64,000 bases of DNA, taken from the NCBI RefSeq assembly GCF_014645515.1, contig NZ_BMLW01000014.1, forward strand, positions 62,001-126,000, given 5' to 3'. The position numbers and the translations under genes were made by a program. Each line of letters opens with the position of its first letter. The stretch's first letter is position 1. Shown in pieces: positions 62,175-64,000 of this stretch. Below the pieces are notes generated by a model. It searched no databases and was not told the origin of the DNA. It saw only the letters and a program-made list of their open reading frames with translations. This stretch comes from Oceanobacillus neutriphilus. Its GTDB lineage: Bacteria; Bacillota; Bacilli; Bacillales; Amphibacillaceae.

Positions 62175-63845
62175 TTACATTTTCTCCGGAGAAGCTACTC
62201 CCAAAATACCTAATCCATTTGCCAAGGTCTGACGCACAGCTTTCATTAAAGCAATACGTGCGCTGGTACGCTCGGGATTATCAGCATCCAATACTTTTTC
62301 TGCATTATAGAAGCTGTGCAGCGTTGATGCCAGGTCAAATACATATTGGGTTACTTTATGCGGTGTTTGTTTGTCTGCTGCATCGGCAATCACCTGTGGC
62401 AGTTCCCCTACTTTTTTAAGCAGGTCCAGTTCCTTTTCTGCTGTTAATAAGGAGGCATCAAATGCTTCCTCTGTTGCAAAGCCTTTATTTTTTGCCTGTT
62501 CAAGCATGGTGCAGATACGTGCATGCGCATATTGAACATAGTACACCGGGTTATCGTTGGATTGTGATTTTGCAAGATCCATGTCAAAATCCAATTGCGA
62601 GTCATTTGAGCGCGCAACGAAATAATAACGGACCGCATCAATTCCCACTTCATCCATAAGCTCTCTTAACGATACAGCTTTACCTGTACGCTTACTCATT
62701 TTAACCTTCTCGCCGCCTTCAAACAGATTTACCATTTGAATAATTTTCACGGAGAATTTGTCGACTGGATAACCTAAAGCCTGGAGAGCAGCACGCATTC
62801 TCGGTATATAACCATGGTGATCTGCGCCCCATACGTTAATAATCTGGTCAAAGCCGCGGTCTAATTTATTTTTATGATAAGCAATATCCGGAGTTAAATA
62901 GGTGTAAGCTCCATCCTGCTTGATAAGTACCCGGTCTTTATCATCGCCGAAGGCTGTCGTCTTAAACCATAATGCCCCATCTTTTTCATACGTATAGCCG
63001 CCGTCTTCCAACACTTTTAAAGCATCATCAATCTGATCATCCGTAAAAAGAGATCGCTCGGAGAACCAGCTGTCAAATTCAACACGGAAATCCTTTAAAT
63101 CATTTTCAATGTTGCGTAAGGAGGCTTTAAGGCCATATTCTTTAAAATAATCCAGACGCTCTTCATGTGATCTTTTCGCCCAGATATCTCCTTCTTTTTT
63201 CACAAGCGTTTTCGCAATATCAATGATTGCCTGCCCATGATAGCCGTCTTCCGGCATATCAACAGACTGTCCTAATTCTTGCAAATAACGGGCTTCTACC
63301 GATAAACCCAAATTATTAATCTGGTTTCCTGCATCATTAATATAATATTCTCTTTCTACCTCATAGCCGGCAGCTGCAAAAAGATTACACAGAACATCGC
63401 CAAACGCCGCATTTCGTGCATGGCCTAAATGGAGATCTCCAGTCGGATTAACAGATACAAATTCGACTTGTACCTTCTCGCCATAGCCGTCTTTCGAAGT
63501 TCCATAGGCATCTCCAGCATCAAGCACCGTTTCAATCACTTCACCTAAGAAATCCTGCTTCATATAGAAGTTAATAAATCCAGGTCCCGCAATATCTACT
63601 TTCTCAACGGATGCTTTCTGCTTATCTAATTTTGCCACGATATCATCAGCGATTTGTCGCGGTGCTTTTTTAGCAATCCGGGCCAGCTGCATCGCAATAT
63701 TGGTGGCAAAATCGCCATGTGCTTTATCTTTTGGTTTTTCCAGAATAATATCAGGAATGGTATCCTCTGTTGCAAGCTCTGCAGCAATGACGGCTGTATG
63801 AATTTGCTCCTTTAATGTTTCTTCTGCTTGTGCTAATACGTTCAT
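62175..63845 (-). CDS. argS: Arginyl-tRNA synthetase
   Basis: Class I aminoacyl-tRNA synthetase charging tRNA-Arg, 556 residues. The HIGH motif appears as [12 protein letters not shown] and the KMSKS motif as [12 protein letters not shown]. The N-terminal Add-1 domain binds the tRNA D-loop, and the C-terminal DALR anticodon-binding domain ends [19 protein letters not shown]. It is preceded by AGGAGGAAA. In B. subtilis ywiB lies upstream, which would be beyond the right edge. The last 155 bases hold no gene I can support. Confidence 0.98.
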   Translation of the reverse strand: MNVLAQAEETLKEQIHTAVIAAELATEDTIPDIILEKPKDKAHGDFATNIAMQLARIAKKAPRQIADDIVAKLDKQKASVEKVDIAGPGFINFYMKQDFLGEVIETVLDAGDAYGTSKDGYGEKVQVEFVSVNPTGDLHLGHARNAAFGDVLCNLFAAAGYEVEREYYINDAGNQINNLGLSVEARYLQELGQSVDMPEDGYHGQAIIDIAKTLVKKEGDIWAKRSHEERLDYFKEYGLKASLRNIENDLKDFRVEFDSWFSERSLFTDDQIDDALKVLEDGGYTYEKDGALWFKTTAFGDDKDRVLIKQDGAYTYLTPDIAYHKNKLDRGFDQIINVWGADHHGYIPRMRAALQALGYPVDKFSVKIIQMVNLFEGGEKVKMSKRTGKAVSLRELMDEVGIDAVRYYFVARSNDSQLDFDMDLAKSQSNDNPVYYVQYAHARICTMLEQAKNKGFATEEAFDASLLTAEKELDLLKKVGELPQVIADAADKQTPHKVTQYVFDLASTLHSFYNAEKVLDADNPERTSARIALMKAVRQTLANGLGILGVASPEKM

Positions 63846-64000
63846 TTCCTATTTCCTCCTTGTTTCGATCCCCGCAGACAGTTTATAAATATCGGCGGAT
63901 TACTATCACACTAGAAAGGGGGGACCACTAGCGTTCCGCCTCTCCTGTGATAGCTTTACTCTTGGCAACTCCTCCGCCGCTTACTCACTTTGCACTTCCT

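Noticed and set aside
63846-64000. Gene upstream of argS at the right edge
   Set aside because: Only the argS leader and GC-rich sequence are visible. No frame shows ywiB-like features before the window ends.

Overview
The window is a low-GC chromosomal segment from a spore-forming Bacillaceae bacterium. Its gene content resembles Oceanobacillus or Virgibacillus, although the species cannot be fixed from sequence alone. Almost every gene is on the minus strand. The backbone order argS - ywjF - acyl-CoA genes - rpoE - pyrG - spo0F - fbaA - tal - murAB - rho - rpmE - tdk - prfA - prmC - spoIIR - ywlC - mntP - ywlE - ywlG - glyA - upp - atpIBEFHAG matches the region of the Bacillus subtilis chromosome on the left side of oriC. 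Strain-specific genes and repeats are inserted into this backbone.

Region by region: 1-5.4 kb holds the F1Fo ATP synthase operon (atpI to a partial atpG). 5.6-7.8 kb is a secreted Vpr-like subtilase. 8.0-14.3 kb carries upp, glyA, ywlG, a chemoreceptor and a YwlE-type arginine phosphatase. 15.3-16.8 kb is a cytoplasmic GH13 amylase, the only large plus-strand gene. 16.9-22 kb has mntP, ywlC, a DnaA-box cluster, spoIIR, prmC and prfA. 22-31.9 kb has small accessory genes, then tdk, rpmE2, rho, murAB, tal, fbaA and spo0F. 32.7-35.9 kb is a two-gene operon of unknown function: a beta-helix/tandem AAA+ protein and a membrane protein. pyrG follows, with a complete promoter and CTP-sensing attenuator.

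38.1-48.1 kb is a twelve-gene cobalamin uptake and salvage operon under a B12 riboswitch. It encodes BtuF/BtuC, a BtuD-CbiZ fusion, CbiB, CobD, two CobU-like proteins, a CobQ without its glutaminase domain, CobS, CobC, PduO and a probable alpha-ribazole kinase. Just upstream lie rpoE and a fatty/branched-acid catabolic block: the B12-dependent mutase IcmF, a TetR regulator, two acyl-CoA dehydrogenases, Hbd, thiolase and the YwjF Fe-S oxidoreductase. Three FadR-like palindromes fit a local regulon. A plus-strand type I toxin-like gene (31 codons) sits between ywjF and argS.

The most distinctive non-coding structure is a family of ~0.6-0.85 kb MITE-like elements at 8.9-9.7, 14.4-15.0, 23.4-24.1 and 54.0-54.8 kb. 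The complete copy has 14-bp perfect terminal inverted repeats and a perfect 7-bp target duplication. Each element contains long hairpins with a conserved shoulder and covarying tips. Short sequence modules are shared between these elements and other intergenic hairpins.
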